64,000 nucleotides of DNA from Microlunatus sp. Gsoil 973 (GTDB lineage Bacteria; Actinomycetota; Actinomycetes; Propionibacteriales; Propionibacteriaceae), in NCBI RefSeq assembly GCF_009707365.1, contig NZ_CP046122.1, positions 3,844,001 through 3,908,000 on the forward strand, written 5' to 3'. Position numbers and translations under genes: made by a program. The stretch's first letter is position 1. Each line of letters begins with the position of its first letter. The notes under the pieces were generated by a model that was not told where the DNA came from, ran no database searches, and worked only from the letters and a program-made list of their open reading frames with translations. Positions 34,819-43,670 of this stretch are shown here, in pieces.

Positions 34819-35211
34819 TTGCTGCAGGCTCTCGATCTGCAACGTGCCCGGCAGCGGGGTGAGCGGTCGTCACTCGATCAGGGTGATCAGCGCGAGATGG
34901 CGCCCGGCCGGACCGGCGGGCAACTCGACAACGCCGTCAGCTCGCTCGGTCTGCTGGTGCTCGTGATCGCGGCGTTCTTCCTGGCCGCAGCCTTGCGGCG
35001 TACACACGGGTGGGAGCGCTGGGCCTGCCCGACACGCTGGACGGCAGTCCTGATCACCGCCTTCGCGGTGGCCAGCGTGATGACCCAAGATGCCGGCTTC
35101 ACGGACCTGCTCGCGCGCCGGGTTGCCGCACTGGGCGCGGCCGCGCTTGCGCTGCTCGCGATCGGGATCCTCCGACGGACCCGGGCGCGTCCCGACAGCA
35201 GCCTTCGCTGA
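34819..35211 (+). pseudogene. C-terminal part of a DUF998-like membrane protein
   Basis: The frame reads SSLGLLVLVIAAFFLAAALR, then WACPTRWTAVLITAFAVASV and ALGAAALALLAIGILRR. These are three hydrophobic helices and a WxxPTRWTA loop typical of the end of DUF998 proteins. The four N-terminal helices are missing and the first 40 residues do not resemble the family, so the gene is probably truncated. Its TGA shares one base with the ATG of the following nhaA fragment (TGATG), an old operon junction. Confidence 0.55.
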
Positions 35212-35585
35212 TGACAGCCACGACGGCCGACCCGGCAACCGATACGGCGGCCCAGAGCCCGTGGACACGTCGGCACACTCCTCCGCTGCGCGCGTTCCTG
35301 CAGACCGAGTCCGGCAGCGGCGGCCTGTTGCTCGGAGCAGTCGTCGCGGCACTGGTCTGGGCCAATGTCGCCCAGGGCTCGTACGACCAGTCATGGCAGA
35401 CCCGATCCGGCCTCACCCTCGGGGACGTCGACGTCACCCATGACCTGCGTATCTTCAGCTTGCGGTGGGGACTGGTGACGCGGACCCTCCTGGCCCGAAT
35501 TCGACCATTGCGGCATCAATCTCAACGTGGGTTACCCGCCCGAAGCCGTTTAGGTTGGGAAACGCTGTCATCGACCGCGAACTGA
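35211..35585 (+). pseudogene. nhaA: truncated Na+/H+ antiporter NhaA
   Basis: The ATG at 35211 begins a normal NhaA N-terminus: PPLRAFLQTESGSGGLLLGA, then VVAALVWANVAQGSYDQSWQ and VDVTHDLR. This is helix I plus the start of the periplasmic helical region. After about residue 82 (35455) the frame leaves the family and stops at 35585, where NhaA would need about 300 more residues including the Asp-Asp ion site. The gene is a clear deletion scar and cannot function. Confidence 0.82.
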
Positions 35586-35741
35586 TCAATCAGCGGCTCC
35601 GGCTGCGGCTTGAGGACTAGTAGCAAGCAAGATGATGCCAGCCAGCAGCGGTCGTGTCATAACAGCTCAAGATTTGCGCCTGCCCAGACCGATTCACTGC
35701 CAGGACGCTCGCGAAGCTAGCCGGAGTTGATGCTCACAAGA

Positions 35742-36032
35742 TCAGGCGAGCCGATTGCGTGTCGGTTGGAGTCGCCACTCCTCGAACGGCTCGAAATCAC
35801 GGTCGACGTAGTCCTGCTCAGACAGCATCGGGTCAGTGAGGACGAATCCGAAGGTGCGGCCGAACGAGTCGATGATGCTCACCGCCCGGAACCCGGGTTC
35901 GGTCATGAACGCCATCTGCATGATCAGTTGAGCCTCACCGAGGGAGCGCGCAGACCTATGACGTCTGCCACTGTCATCAAAGCTCGGACGTCGTTCCCAG
36001 ATCGTCGTATAACCGCTCACAGCGGCCTCCAA
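35742..36032 (-). CDS. hypothetical protein, 96 aa
   Basis: The C-terminal half, FMTEPGFRAVSIIDSFGRTF then GFVLTDPMLSEQDYVDRDFE and PFEEWRLQ, reads like a compact domain with alternating strands and an acidic helix. The N-terminal 40 residues are arginine- and serine-rich and may lie upstream of the true start at an internal ATG. I do not recognise a family. Third-position base use is mixed, so it may be a relic. Confidence 0.4.
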   Translation of the reverse strand: MEAAVSGYTTIWERRPSFDDSGRRHRSARSLGEAQLIMQMAFMTEPGFRAVSIIDSFGRTFGFVLTDPMLSEQDYVDRDFEPFEEWRLQPTRNRLA

Positions 36033-36731
36033 ACCCCAGACATCCTGGGCCCTGAAGGCTCATCGGCACATGCCCGGAGAACCCAGCATACTCCGCACTA
36101 CCCGTCTTGTCGGCGCCTGAGCCGGCCATGCTCGAGAGGTGCCGCACAGCGCCCCTTCCGCTTCCAGTACGCGATTCTCATCACGCCCGAAGCGGGACGA
36201 GAGCTCGTTGCGGTGGGACGATGGACGATGACAAAGGGACCGTTAGAACTCAAACTCATCGATCGGCAGGCAGTACGAATTGGGCGAGAGTCTTCCGTCC
36301 AGGTCCAGAGCAACGGGATTCTAGAGACCTTCGAGCGGCAAAGCAGACGTCAGATCACCTATGGCCCCGGGGGATGGCTCTCCGTGGAAGCGATCTTGCC
36401 CGATGATCAGCGATAGCGATGCTGCAGGCGGATCGCGAGCGTACCAACCTTGGTCAGCCGGACGTGTCTCCAGCGGGAAAGACTCCCAAAGCTCGCCGGC
36501 GGCCTGATCGCCGGGATGTCCCGCTGAAGTGGGCCGAGGACTCCGCTCGCCTCGCCGAGCATCTGCAACGGGAGCAGTCCCACGCCGATGACGATGGCGG
36601 CCCGCCAACGATCCCGCCCGGGCAGCCAGACTCCAGCGCCACGCCGAGTTGCTGGCGGCCGTCGCGGACTGACGAGCGGCCAAGTTCCTCCGCCCCTCTA
36701 ATATCGGCCTAGCCGATCCGAAAGTAGATCC
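36033..36731. other. 700-bp stretch without a clear gene
   Basis: The only coding-like piece is a plus-strand frame ending at 36416, with QYAILITPEAGRELVAVGRW then LKLIDRQAVRIGRESSVQVQ. It lacks a convincing ribosome site, and its third-position base use is not that of neighbouring genes. Nothing else is recognisable. Confidence 0.35.
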
Positions 36732-37784
36732 TTGCCTGTTGCTGCCGTCGTCCTCAATCCAACCAGCGTAGACGTGGCGCGCCTTCGCCGGGCTGTCCAG
36801 CACGCGCAGCAGACGGCCGGCTGGGAACCGAGCCTGTGGTTCCCCACGACCCGAGACGACCCTGGTCAACGAGCAGCGCACGATGCATTGGATGCCTGCC
36901 CCGACGTTGTGCTCGTGGTCGGCGGCGACGGGACCGTCCGCACGATCGCCGAGGAAGTTCGCCAAGCGGCGCCTCTCACGATCGTGCCGACTGGAACGGG
37001 GAATTTGTTGGCCCGTAACCTTCGTCTGCCGCTGACCGACCTGGATCAAGCCGTGTCCGTTGCCTTCACCGGCCGCGACCACGCCATCGACATCATCTCA
37101 GCAACACTCGAGCGAGCGTCGGGTGCCGTTACCGAGTGCATCTTCTTGACGATGGCGGGAGTCGGCTTGGATGCAGCGATGGCGCTGCACAGCAACACTT
37201 CGCTCAAATCGCTGTTCGGATGGGTGGCCTACATTCCCCCGATCGCTCGATCTGTCCTGGCCAACCAGTCCTTCGCCGTGGAGTATCGCGTCGACAACAA
37301 CGATCGACAGTCGACGTCGGCGCACACGATGATCATCGGAAACTGCGGTGTGCTCACCGGTGACATCGTGCTGATGCCGGCCGCAGCCGTTGACGATGGC
37401 CTCCTGGATGTCGTCATCCTGCAACCAGGACGCCGACTGTCTGGGTGGACTCCGATCGGGATCCGACTGGCCGCCAACGGAGCGGTTCATCGCAGACGAC
37501 ACCGACTCCGGAAGACACCCCGCGGGCTCCCCAGCTCACGAAGTGCCTTCCATGCTCAGGCCAGCGGATTCGAAGCCATCTTCGAGGAACCGCAGCTCAT
37601 CGAGCTCGACGGCGACATCATCGACCACATCACGCGGGCCCGATTCAAACTCTTGGCGGGCCAACTCACGCTCCGCATGCCCCGAGATATCCGCATGCCC
37701 CGAGATATCCGCATGCCCCGAGATATCCGCATGCCCCGAGATATCCGCATGCCCCGAGATATCCGCATGCCCCGAGACAACTGA
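36732..37784 (+). CDS. diacylglycerol/sphingosine-kinase-like lipid kinase with hexapeptide-repeat tail
   Basis: A 350-residue DagK/YegS-fold kinase. Motifs are AAVVLNPTSVDVARLRRAVQ, the nucleotide-binding VVLVVGGDGTVRTIAEEV, PTGTGNLLARNLRLPL, MAGVGLDAAM and the C-terminal VDDGLLDVVILQPG, with ELDGDII as the ending of the beta-sandwich domain. It would phosphorylate a lipid at the membrane. The normal family end (LRMP-type strand) is followed by six copies of an 18-bp repeat encoding RMPRDI, unlike any family member I know. A stretch near residues 250-275 (RRRHRLRKTPRGLPSSRS) also diverges from the family and may mark frame drift. Confidence 0.78.
   Translation: MPVAAVVLNPTSVDVARLRRAVQHAQQTAGWEPSLWFPTTRDDPGQRAAHDALDACPDVVLVVGGDGTVRTIAEEVRQAAPLTIVPTGTGNLLARNLRLPLTDLDQAVSVAFTGRDHAIDIISATLERASGAVTECIFLTMAGVGLDAAMALHSNTSLKSLFGWVAYIPPIARSVLANQSFAVEYRVDNNDRQSTSAHTMIIGNCGVLTGDIVLMPAAAVDDGLLDVVILQPGRRLSGWTPIGIRLAANGAVHRRRHRLRKTPRGLPSSRSAFHAQASGFEAIFEEPQLIELDGDIIDHITRARFKLLAGQLTLRMPRDIRMPRDIRMPRDIRMPRDIRMPRDIRMPRDN
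37674..37781 (+). repeat. six 18-bp tandem repeats inside the lipid-kinase gene
   Basis: The unit CGCATGCCCCGAGATATC begins at 37674, 37692, 37710, 37728, 37746 and 37764; the last copy ends in GAC. Copies 1-5 are identical by eye. The unit length is a multiple of three, so the frame stays open (RMPRDI), and all other frames are also free of stops. Confidence 0.9.
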
Positions 37785-37863
37785 GACAACCACTGAAACC
37801 CCAGACCCGAAAGGAAGCCTTCACCCGTCGCCATCCAGCCAGTACAGCCGGCCTTCGGATCTG

Positions 37864-38717
37864 CTACAGATGCCGACGCTTGGCGAGTTCGTGCCGGACC
37901 TCCGCGCCCTGAAAGAGCTGCAACAGCACAAGCGTAGCAACACTGAGCGCGCCGCAGATGGTCGACGGTGACGGGTTGGTCACTCGGCCGAGAGCGACGA
38001 ACCCAATGAGCGCTAAACCCAGTAGCACGGTCAGCCGCTGTAAACGATGTACGCGGACCTGGCGTCGACAGTGTTTGCGGCAGTCGCAGATCGGCTGCAA
38101 CAGGCTTCGGCGGCAGAGGGCACCGCCCGACGCCGCCGGTGGAAGTAGTGGTTGAAGCTGTCGGAGCCCAATTCATGCACCGGCTCTGTCGTCTTCCGGC
38201 CGGACCGAGCATCGATATCAGCGTGAGCATGAACACGGCCGGGATCCATCCGTGAATCAGTGGGTCCGCCGATGTTACCCGGAGCGCGGACTTGAGCCGG
38301 GTAGCGCAGCTGGCGATAAGCGAGCACCAGATCAAAGAGAAACCAAAGCGCGCCGGTGCCGTCGGAGAAGGCGTGGAACACCTCGGGGCTTACGCGTCGA
38401 CGGTGGTGAACAACGCGAAACAGCAGGTTACGCCGATCCACTCCATAGATCGGGGCGCAGGTGCGCTGGTCCTCTGGGGCGACGAAGCCGCGCGGGTCAC
38501 TGTCCTGCAGGTAGCACCAGAAGATGCCACTTCGCAGCACCACGTGGCAGAGGCGGTACCGGCCAAACGTCTCGTCCAGCGCTTTCTGCAACAGCAACGG
38601 AGAGACGTCGTGATCCAGGTCGGCACTGATCCGAAAGACTTTCGGCTCGACGGGACTGCGGCCGCCGAGGAAAATGTTGGACGCGTTATCGGGCCGCACC
38701 CACGCCTGACGGGTCAT
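37864..38717 (-). pseudogene. condensation-type acyltransferase-like protein, frameshifted
   Basis: The first part (38717 to about 38290) is a coherent N-terminus: WVRPDNASNIFLGGRSPVEP, then VFRISADLDHDVSPLLLQKA, LDETFGRYRLCHVVLRSGIF and EVFHAFSDGTGALWFLFDLV, the HxxxDG-like region of alcohol-acetyltransferase/condensation folds (here FHAFSDG). After RQLRYP the frame becomes arginine- and proline-rich. A second frame at 37864-38100 carries CDCRKHCRR and a hydrophobic LTVLLGLALIGFVALGRV, as in the membrane part that often follows this domain. The gene has lost its middle. The ATG overlaps the upstream stop (ATGA). Confidence 0.6.
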
Positions 38718-38893
38718 GGTGCCCGACCTGAGACGTCGACGGCATCAGGTCCATAACCAGGAAGTGCACTGATCACCTTGTCAGCGTCTCCAAGCGGTCC
38801 TGTCGACGGGGAATCGAGCAGAATCTGAAACACAGGGCCGAGACAACCAATTATCCGCGACGTCGCTATCCTTCGGTACCCACTGACCGTCAT
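38714..38893 (-). CDS. short ORF (59 aa) coupled to the condensation-type gene
   Basis: MTVSGYRRIATSRIIGCLGP starts at 38893 and the frame ends GPDAVDVSGRAP with TGA overlapping the next ATG. The overlap suggests it was once the tail of an upstream operon gene, perhaps a hydrolase (the DKVISALPGY segment looks like a C-terminal helix), but I cannot name a family. Low confidence. Confidence 0.3.
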   Translation of the reverse strand: MTVSGYRRIATSRIIGCLGPVFQILLDSPSTGPLGDADKVISALPGYGPDAVDVSGRAP

Positions 38894-39084
38894 GATGCCA
38901 CCGGTTGCAGCTCTCGCGCTGCGATCCCGGCGGTCAGTTCCGGCAACTCGACGGCGTTGGACCGTCGCGAGCAACGCGGGAACCGGCCTCGGCCGCCTGA
39001 CAAGGCGAAGACCCAAGACTAAGCCAGCGCTCGCTGCGCCTCGCCGCTCGCTCATCACGCCAGCGCTCCAAGAACTCGGAATGT

Positions 39085-39873
39085 TCAGCATTCCCGGCTA
39101 GCTGCATCCGTGAGGATCTCGGCGGTCTGGGAGGAGTGTTCGGTGATGGCTCGGGCCAGGTCGGAAAGCCGTTGATGTGTCTGTCGTGCGTAGGTTCGCA
39201 TCGCTTCGAAGGCGTGGTCCATGGTGAGGTCACCGCGCTCGGCGAGGATGCCTTTGGCTTGTTCGATGATGAGTCGGCTGTTGAGCGCGGTTTGTAACTG
39301 CTGAGTGACGATTTCTGCTTGTTGGGTGCCTCGATGTTGGAGGATGCCGATGGTGGCGATATCGGCCAGTGCTTGGCCGACCCTCTGATCCCGACCATTG
39401 AGGTCTGAGGCCTGGATGCAGAACAGGTTCAATGCGCCGATGATCTGTCCGCGTAATCGCATCGGCAACGCGTGGACCGAGGCGAACCCTGCCTCCCTGG
39501 CCGCCGTGGCGAACCGTGGCCAGCGCTCCTCGTTCGCCGTCAGATCGGCGTTGACCACGGGTTTGCCGCTGCGGTAGGCGTCGATGCACGGGCCAGCATC
39601 GGTCTGCAATTCGAAGAGTTCGAGCAGCCGGGCCTGCTCCATTGAGGCCGCGGCGGACTGGAGCCGGCCGCGTGGGTCGGCGAGTGCGACACCCGCGGCA
39701 TCGGCGGCCAGCAGTTCGACGCACCGAACGGTGAGCGTGTCCAGAAAGTCGATCACGTCGAAGTCCTCGACCAGTGTGTCGGCCAGCTCGACGAAGACTG
39801 CGGTCAACCGGCGCTCCCGCGCATCGGTCACATCTAACTCCTTAACTCCGTCGGCACCAGCCCCCGCCGGCAC
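39085..39873 (-). CDS. GAF-ANTAR regulatory protein
   Basis: A 262-residue protein with an N-terminal GAF domain (VIDFLDTLTVRCVELLAADA, TDAGPCIDAYRSGKPVVNAD, ALPMRLRGQIIGALNLFC) and a C-terminal ANTAR RNA-binding domain (LIIEQAKGILAERGDLTMDH, then AFEAMRTYARQTHQRLSDLA). ANTAR proteins act by binding paired hairpins in nascent RNA and preventing termination; the GAF part would sense a signal. The frame may start at a GTG near 39831 (TDARERR) rather than 39873. It lies 15 bp downstream of a second GAF protein on the same strand. Confidence 0.88.
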   Translation of the reverse strand: MPAGAGADGVKELDVTDARERRLTAVFVELADTLVEDFDVIDFLDTLTVRCVELLAADAAGVALADPRGRLQSAAASMEQARLLELFELQTDAGPCIDAYRSGKPVVNADLTANEERWPRFATAAREAGFASVHALPMRLRGQIIGALNLFCIQASDLNGRDQRVGQALADIATIGILQHRGTQQAEIVTQQLQTALNSRLIIEQAKGILAERGDLTMDHAFEAMRTYARQTHQRLSDLARAITEHSSQTAEILTDAASREC

Positions 39874-39888
39874 TATCCCCCGTCGGTC

Positions 39889-40596
39889 TCATCGTTGGTC
39901 GTCGTCGAATCGTAGTCGTCGGGCGACAACATTTTCGGCGGTCTGTGAGGTCATCTGGTTGTTGCCGTAGGCGTACGCGCGCAGCCGGGCCAACGCCTCG
40001 GCCGGGTCGACGCCGAGTTGGACGCTGATCATCCCCGAGGCTTGGAACACCACCATCTGCTGGTTCGCCAGACTGTCGTCGATCTCCAGCGCAACCGCAT
40101 CCGACAGGAGGCTCGATGTGGCTGCTTCGGCGAATGCCGTAGCGTCAGCAATGGCGGGTGTGGACAAGGGGCCTGGTCTGTCTTGGTGCAGGACCAGCGC
40201 ACCGACCCGGATCGCGCCCATCAGCAGGGGAAACCCAAATACTGCCCGGACGTCGAGAGCCACAGCCTCGACGGTGAAGGCCAGCCACCGGTCTTCTGAC
40301 AGATCGGCCAGGTCCGGGGCGAACACTGCGACACCCGCCCGGATCACGTCGATCGCGGGTCCCTCGCCGGTGGTGAACTGCAGGTCAGCGAGCCGCCGAC
40401 CGGCAGGGTCGTCATCACCCCACGTCGGGGCCGGTACGCGGTCAGCAGTACGCGAGGTGAGAAAGGCTCCAGCCCCGGTCACACCCAACACGCGACCAAT
40501 GGTGGAGGAAGCGAGGTTTGGCAGGCCACTACCCGGGCTCGCCTGCTGGTCACGTCGCAGCCGGGCGAGGCAGGCTTGCATCGCGGTGGTCACCAT
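39889..40596 (-). CDS. GAF-domain protein with ANTAR-like C-terminus
   Basis: A 235-residue protein. The GAF region includes TIGRVLGVTGAGAFLTSRTA, FTTGEGPAIDVIRAGVAVFA and VFGFPLLMGAIRVGALVLHQ. The C-terminal helices NQQMVVFQASGMISVQLGVD, then PAEALARLRAYAYGNNQ, match the helical topology of ANTAR but are diverged at the RNA-contact positions. It is adjacent to the canonical GAF-ANTAR gene, so the pair may form a heteromeric sensor or relay; that is inference. Confidence 0.8.
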   Translation of the reverse strand: MVTTAMQACLARLRRDQQASPGSGLPNLASSTIGRVLGVTGAGAFLTSRTADRVPAPTWGDDDPAGRRLADLQFTTGEGPAIDVIRAGVAVFAPDLADLSEDRWLAFTVEAVALDVRAVFGFPLLMGAIRVGALVLHQDRPGPLSTPAIADATAFAEAATSSLLSDAVALEIDDSLANQQMVVFQASGMISVQLGVDPAEALARLRAYAYGNNQMTSQTAENVVARRLRFDDDQR

Positions 40597-40655
40597 GGTC
40601 GGCCTCCCGCCCTGCGCATCCCGGCGGCCAGGTCTACAGGCCAGAATGGGCGGGT

Positions 40656-41012
40656 TCAGCGGCGGACGAGGCGTCGGCCGCTGGTTGATGCGGGTGGTGT
40701 GTAGTCCAGACCGAAGTGGCGGAAGGCTCGCTCTTCATCTTCGACCGGTAGTTCTTCGCCCGAGCGGGTGGTCGGGGCTCCGTCGATATCGGCCTTGGTC
40801 CACGGGAGTGTGATGTGGTCCGGTGAGGTGACCAGGTCGCGGGCCGGCACCAGGACCTGTTTCTGGCTCAGCATGCCGGTTCGGACAGCAAGGAAGACGG
40901 GCTCGTCGGACTCGGCGTCGTAGTAGATGTCGGCAAGTTTGCCGAGCTTTTCATCGGCGTCGATCAGGACGTCTTTGTCGCGCCATTCACCGATATTGGT
41001 CGGTACGGTCAT
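40656..41012 (-). CDS. PRC-barrel domain protein
   Basis: A 118-residue protein starting MTVPTNIGEWRDKDVLIDAD. The barrel shows EKLGKLADIYYDAESDEPVF, LAVRTGMLSQKQVLVPARDL and DHITLPWTKADIDGAP, then a tail EERAFRHFGLDYTP. Small actinobacterial PRC-barrel proteins are common in stress-response clusters; the target is unknown. The ATG at 41012 has AAGGAGG just upstream and overlaps the desaturase stop (ATGA), so the two genes are coupled; the longer upstream frame is an overlap artefact. Confidence 0.86.
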   Translation of the reverse strand: MTVPTNIGEWRDKDVLIDADEKLGKLADIYYDAESDEPVFLAVRTGMLSQKQVLVPARDLVTSPDHITLPWTKADIDGAPTTRSGEELPVEDEERAFRHFGLDYTPPASTSGRRLVRR

Positions 41013-42157
41013 AGCTGCCTCCTTGTTGATCTCGTTTCGAGTTGTTGGGTTGGTTCTGTCGGTCGAAGCAGATCGGCGCCGGTACGCAGTTGGGCGGCGA
41101 GCGGGCATCCGAACGGGTCCCGTGCGGCCAACCCCACGTTGTTCAGGTAGCGCAGCACGGTTGAGTACGCAGCGGGAAGGCTCTTCTGGGTGTAGGTGAT
41201 CTTGTTCTCGGCGCAAACCTGGCGGACGAGCGGCTGCAGCTTTCGCAGGTTCGGGCGCGGCATCGACGGGAATAGATGATGCTCGATCTGGAAGTCCAGG
41301 CCGCCGAGCAGGAAGTGGACGAGCCATCCGCCGCTGACGTTTCGTGACATCAACACCTGGCGACGCAGGAAGTCGATCTTCAGATTCGGCGGCACGGTGG
41401 GCATGCCGATGTGGTTAGGGGTGAACGCGCCGCCGAGGTAAAGGCCGTAGAGCGCCAGCTGCACGCCGAGGAATGCGGCTGCCTTGCCCGGCGGCATGAT
41501 CAACAGCAACCCAGTCAGGTAACTGAGGTGGCGGATCAGAAGCAGTGCGATTTCCCAGCGACGGCGCTTCATCGGCGCCCGGCTGATCACCCGGCGCACA
41601 CTTGCCACATGCAGGTTCAACCCCTCCAACATCAACAGCGGGAAGTAGAACCACGCTTGTCGATCGGCCAGGTACCGCCCCAGCCCGTGCCGTTCAGCCC
41701 GCGCGTACGGGGTGAACGCCAGCGTTCTCGCAGCGACGTCGGGATCGCTGCCGGCCTTGTTCGGATTGGCGTGGTGGGAGCTGTGTTTGTGCTGCCACCA
41801 GCCCAGGCTGAAACCGCCCAGCAGGTTGCCCAATCCCAGGCTCGCCCACTCGTTCGCCCAGGACGATCGAAAGATCTGCCGGTGCGCCGCGTCGTGGCCC
41901 AGCAGCGCGAACTGGGTCAAGATCACCGCGAGCACCGCGGCGAGCAGCAGCTGCAGCCAGGAGTTGCCTAACAACACCATCCCGGTCACGAGACCGGTTA
42001 GGGCGACAACGGTCAGCGACATCTTGGTCCAGTAATAGCCGTACCGACGCCGTAACAGCCCGGACTCCTTCACCCGCGCAGACAACTGCGTATAACTACT
42101 GGTGTAGCGGTTCTGCGCTCGCTCGGCTCCAGCCGGCTCTGCCGCCTGAACAGTCAT
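41009..42157 (-). CDS. membrane fatty-acid (acyl) desaturase
   Basis: A 382-residue di-iron membrane desaturase. The three histidine boxes are LLGHDAAHRQIF, WQHKHSSHHANPN and QIEHHLFPSMPRP; about four hydrophobic segments lie between them, such as TVVALTGLVTGMVLLG and LLIMPPGKAAAFLGVQLALY. These enzymes introduce double bonds into membrane lipids with ferredoxin or flavodoxin electrons. The start at 42157 (MTVQAAEPAG) is chosen over the in-frame codon at 42244. It is followed by the coupled PRC-barrel gene. Confidence 0.93.
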   Translation of the reverse strand: MTVQAAEPAGAERAQNRYTSSYTQLSARVKESGLLRRRYGYYWTKMSLTVVALTGLVTGMVLLGNSWLQLLLAAVLAVILTQFALLGHDAAHRQIFRSSWANEWASLGLGNLLGGFSLGWWQHKHSSHHANPNKAGSDPDVAARTLAFTPYARAERHGLGRYLADRQAWFYFPLLMLEGLNLHVASVRRVISRAPMKRRRWEIALLLIRHLSYLTGLLLIMPPGKAAAFLGVQLALYGLYLGGAFTPNHIGMPTVPPNLKIDFLRRQVLMSRNVSGGWLVHFLLGGLDFQIEHHLFPSMPRPNLRKLQPLVRQVCAENKITYTQKSLPAAYSTVLRYLNNVGLAARDPFGCPLAAQLRTGADLLRPTEPTQQLETRSTRRQL

Positions 42158-42323
42158 AATGATTACCCTCGGCTCAATCCACCCGATCAGCGAACCAATC
42201 GGATAGAAGCGTTGCCCAGCAACGGGCGCCGAGGTCCAGGGCACCTGAAAATGGCTTCCTCTTCACAGTACCCACCACAAGCCCCACAACACGACCAACC
42301 CCACTCCTGGGATCGGGTCGAAT

Positions 42324-43523
42324 CTATGGGGCGGCGTCCGGGCGGCCGCGGGCCGGACGGCGCGAAACGGGCCTCGGCTCACGCCAGATGCCGGAGGCGA
42401 CGTAGCTGATCATGGTGTGGATGACTGCGACGGCGGGGACGGCGAAGAGTGCACCAGGGATCCCGGCAAGGAAGGAACCGCCGGCGACCGTGAGAACGAC
42501 CGCCAATGGGTGTACCCGGACGGCGGAGCCCATCACGAGGGGCTGCAGGACATGGGACTCCATCAGGTGCACCACCACGACACCGGCGAGCATGATCACC
42601 GCTTGCACCGGCCCGAGGTAGACCAGCGCGATCAGAACAGCGAGCACGCCGGTAGCGATCGCACCGACCAGCGGCACGAACGAAGCCAACAGGACCAACA
42701 CCGCAAGCGGCACCACTACCGGCAAGCCCAGGAAGAATGCGACCAGCCCTACCCCGACCGCGTCAGCGGCTGCAACCAGGAGTTGGACGCGGACGAATGC
42801 GCTCAACGTCAGCCACCCGGCCCGGCCGGCGCCGTCGACCGCAGTCCGTGCCGGGCGCGGGAACAACCTGACGATCCAACGCCACACCCCGGCACCATCG
42901 ATGAGCATGAAAATCGTCGCGAACAGCGTTATCAAAGCGCCAGCCACGATCCGACCCGCCGTGGCACTCGCCGACAGAGCGCCGCCAAAGATCGCGCTGC
43001 CGTTGGTCTTAACCGCTCGGATCACCTTGTCCAGATCAGCGGCCAGAGCAGAGTCGCTCAGATGGAACGGCCCGACCCGCAGATAAGTGCGGAAACTGTT
43101 GTAGCGCAGGACCGATCGCGCCTCCAACTGCGGCAGGCCGGAACGGATTTGGGTGGTCACGAGCAGCGCTAGCCCGCCGACGACCAACAGCAGGCCAACC
43201 AACACCGCCAGGATCGCGAGCGCTTTGGGCCACCCGTGTCGTCGTAGGAACTGCACCGGCGGGGAGATCAGCGCGCACACCAGCAGAGCGATCAGGAGTG
43301 GGATCACGATCTCGCTGAGCGTGGCCACCAGGTACACACACACCGCAACCGCCGCGGTGATCACCAGGAAGCGCCACGCCCATTGAGCCGCGACTTCCAC
43401 CCCCGGCGGCACCACAGTGGTGGTCCGACGAGAACCGTGAAGAGAACCGCTGAAAGGACCGTTGAGAGGACCGTTGAAACGACGTGCTAAACCAATACGG
43501 CCGGACCGGTGACTTGGATTCAT
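42324..43523 (-). CDS. AI-2E family transporter (PerM-like)
   Basis: A roughly 399-residue integral membrane protein with about eight hydrophobic segments. Family features are VATLSEIVIPLLIALLVCAL, the ISPPVQFLRRHGWPKALA loop, a soluble helical insert, and the C-terminal FFLGLPVVVPLAVLVLLASF with VPLVGAIATGVLAVLIALV and ESHVLQPLVMGSAVRVHPLA. Substrates of the family include signals and sodium/proton exchange in some members. The start at 43523 (MNPSHRSG) or the upstream ATG at 43547 are both possible. The product begins with an unusual Pro/Ser/Asn-rich, repeat-like region (NGPLNGPFSGSLHGS). Confidence 0.9.
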   Translation of the reverse strand: MNPSHRSGRIGLARRFNGPLNGPFSGSLHGSRRTTTVVPPGVEVAAQWAWRFLVITAAVAVCVYLVATLSEIVIPLLIALLVCALISPPVQFLRRHGWPKALAILAVLVGLLLVVGGLALLVTTQIRSGLPQLEARSVLRYNSFRTYLRVGPFHLSDSALAADLDKVIRAVKTNGSAIFGGALSASATAGRIVAGALITLFATIFMLIDGAGVWRWIVRLFPRPARTAVDGAGRAGWLTLSAFVRVQLLVAAADAVGVGLVAFFLGLPVVVPLAVLVLLASFVPLVGAIATGVLAVLIALVYLGPVQAVIMLAGVVVVHLMESHVLQPLVMGSAVRVHPLAVVLTVAGGSFLAGIPGALFAVPAVAVIHTMISYVASGIWREPRPVSRRPARGRPDAAP

Positions 43524-43670
43524 GGCCCAAGTCTGAACACCGAACAAACTTCGGCGCTCCGGCCCCCGGCGACGTCCGCCGGCGTTTGGCTACCGCGGGT
43601 ACGTTGAGATCCTGGGCAGGCGCTGCAATTCCCTTGCTACGCATCAACACCCAGCCCTTGGAGGGTCGCC

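Noticed and set aside
37674-37781. Short direct repeats considered as a CRISPR array
   Set aside because: The units are contiguous with no spacers and are in frame inside a gene; no cas genes in the window.
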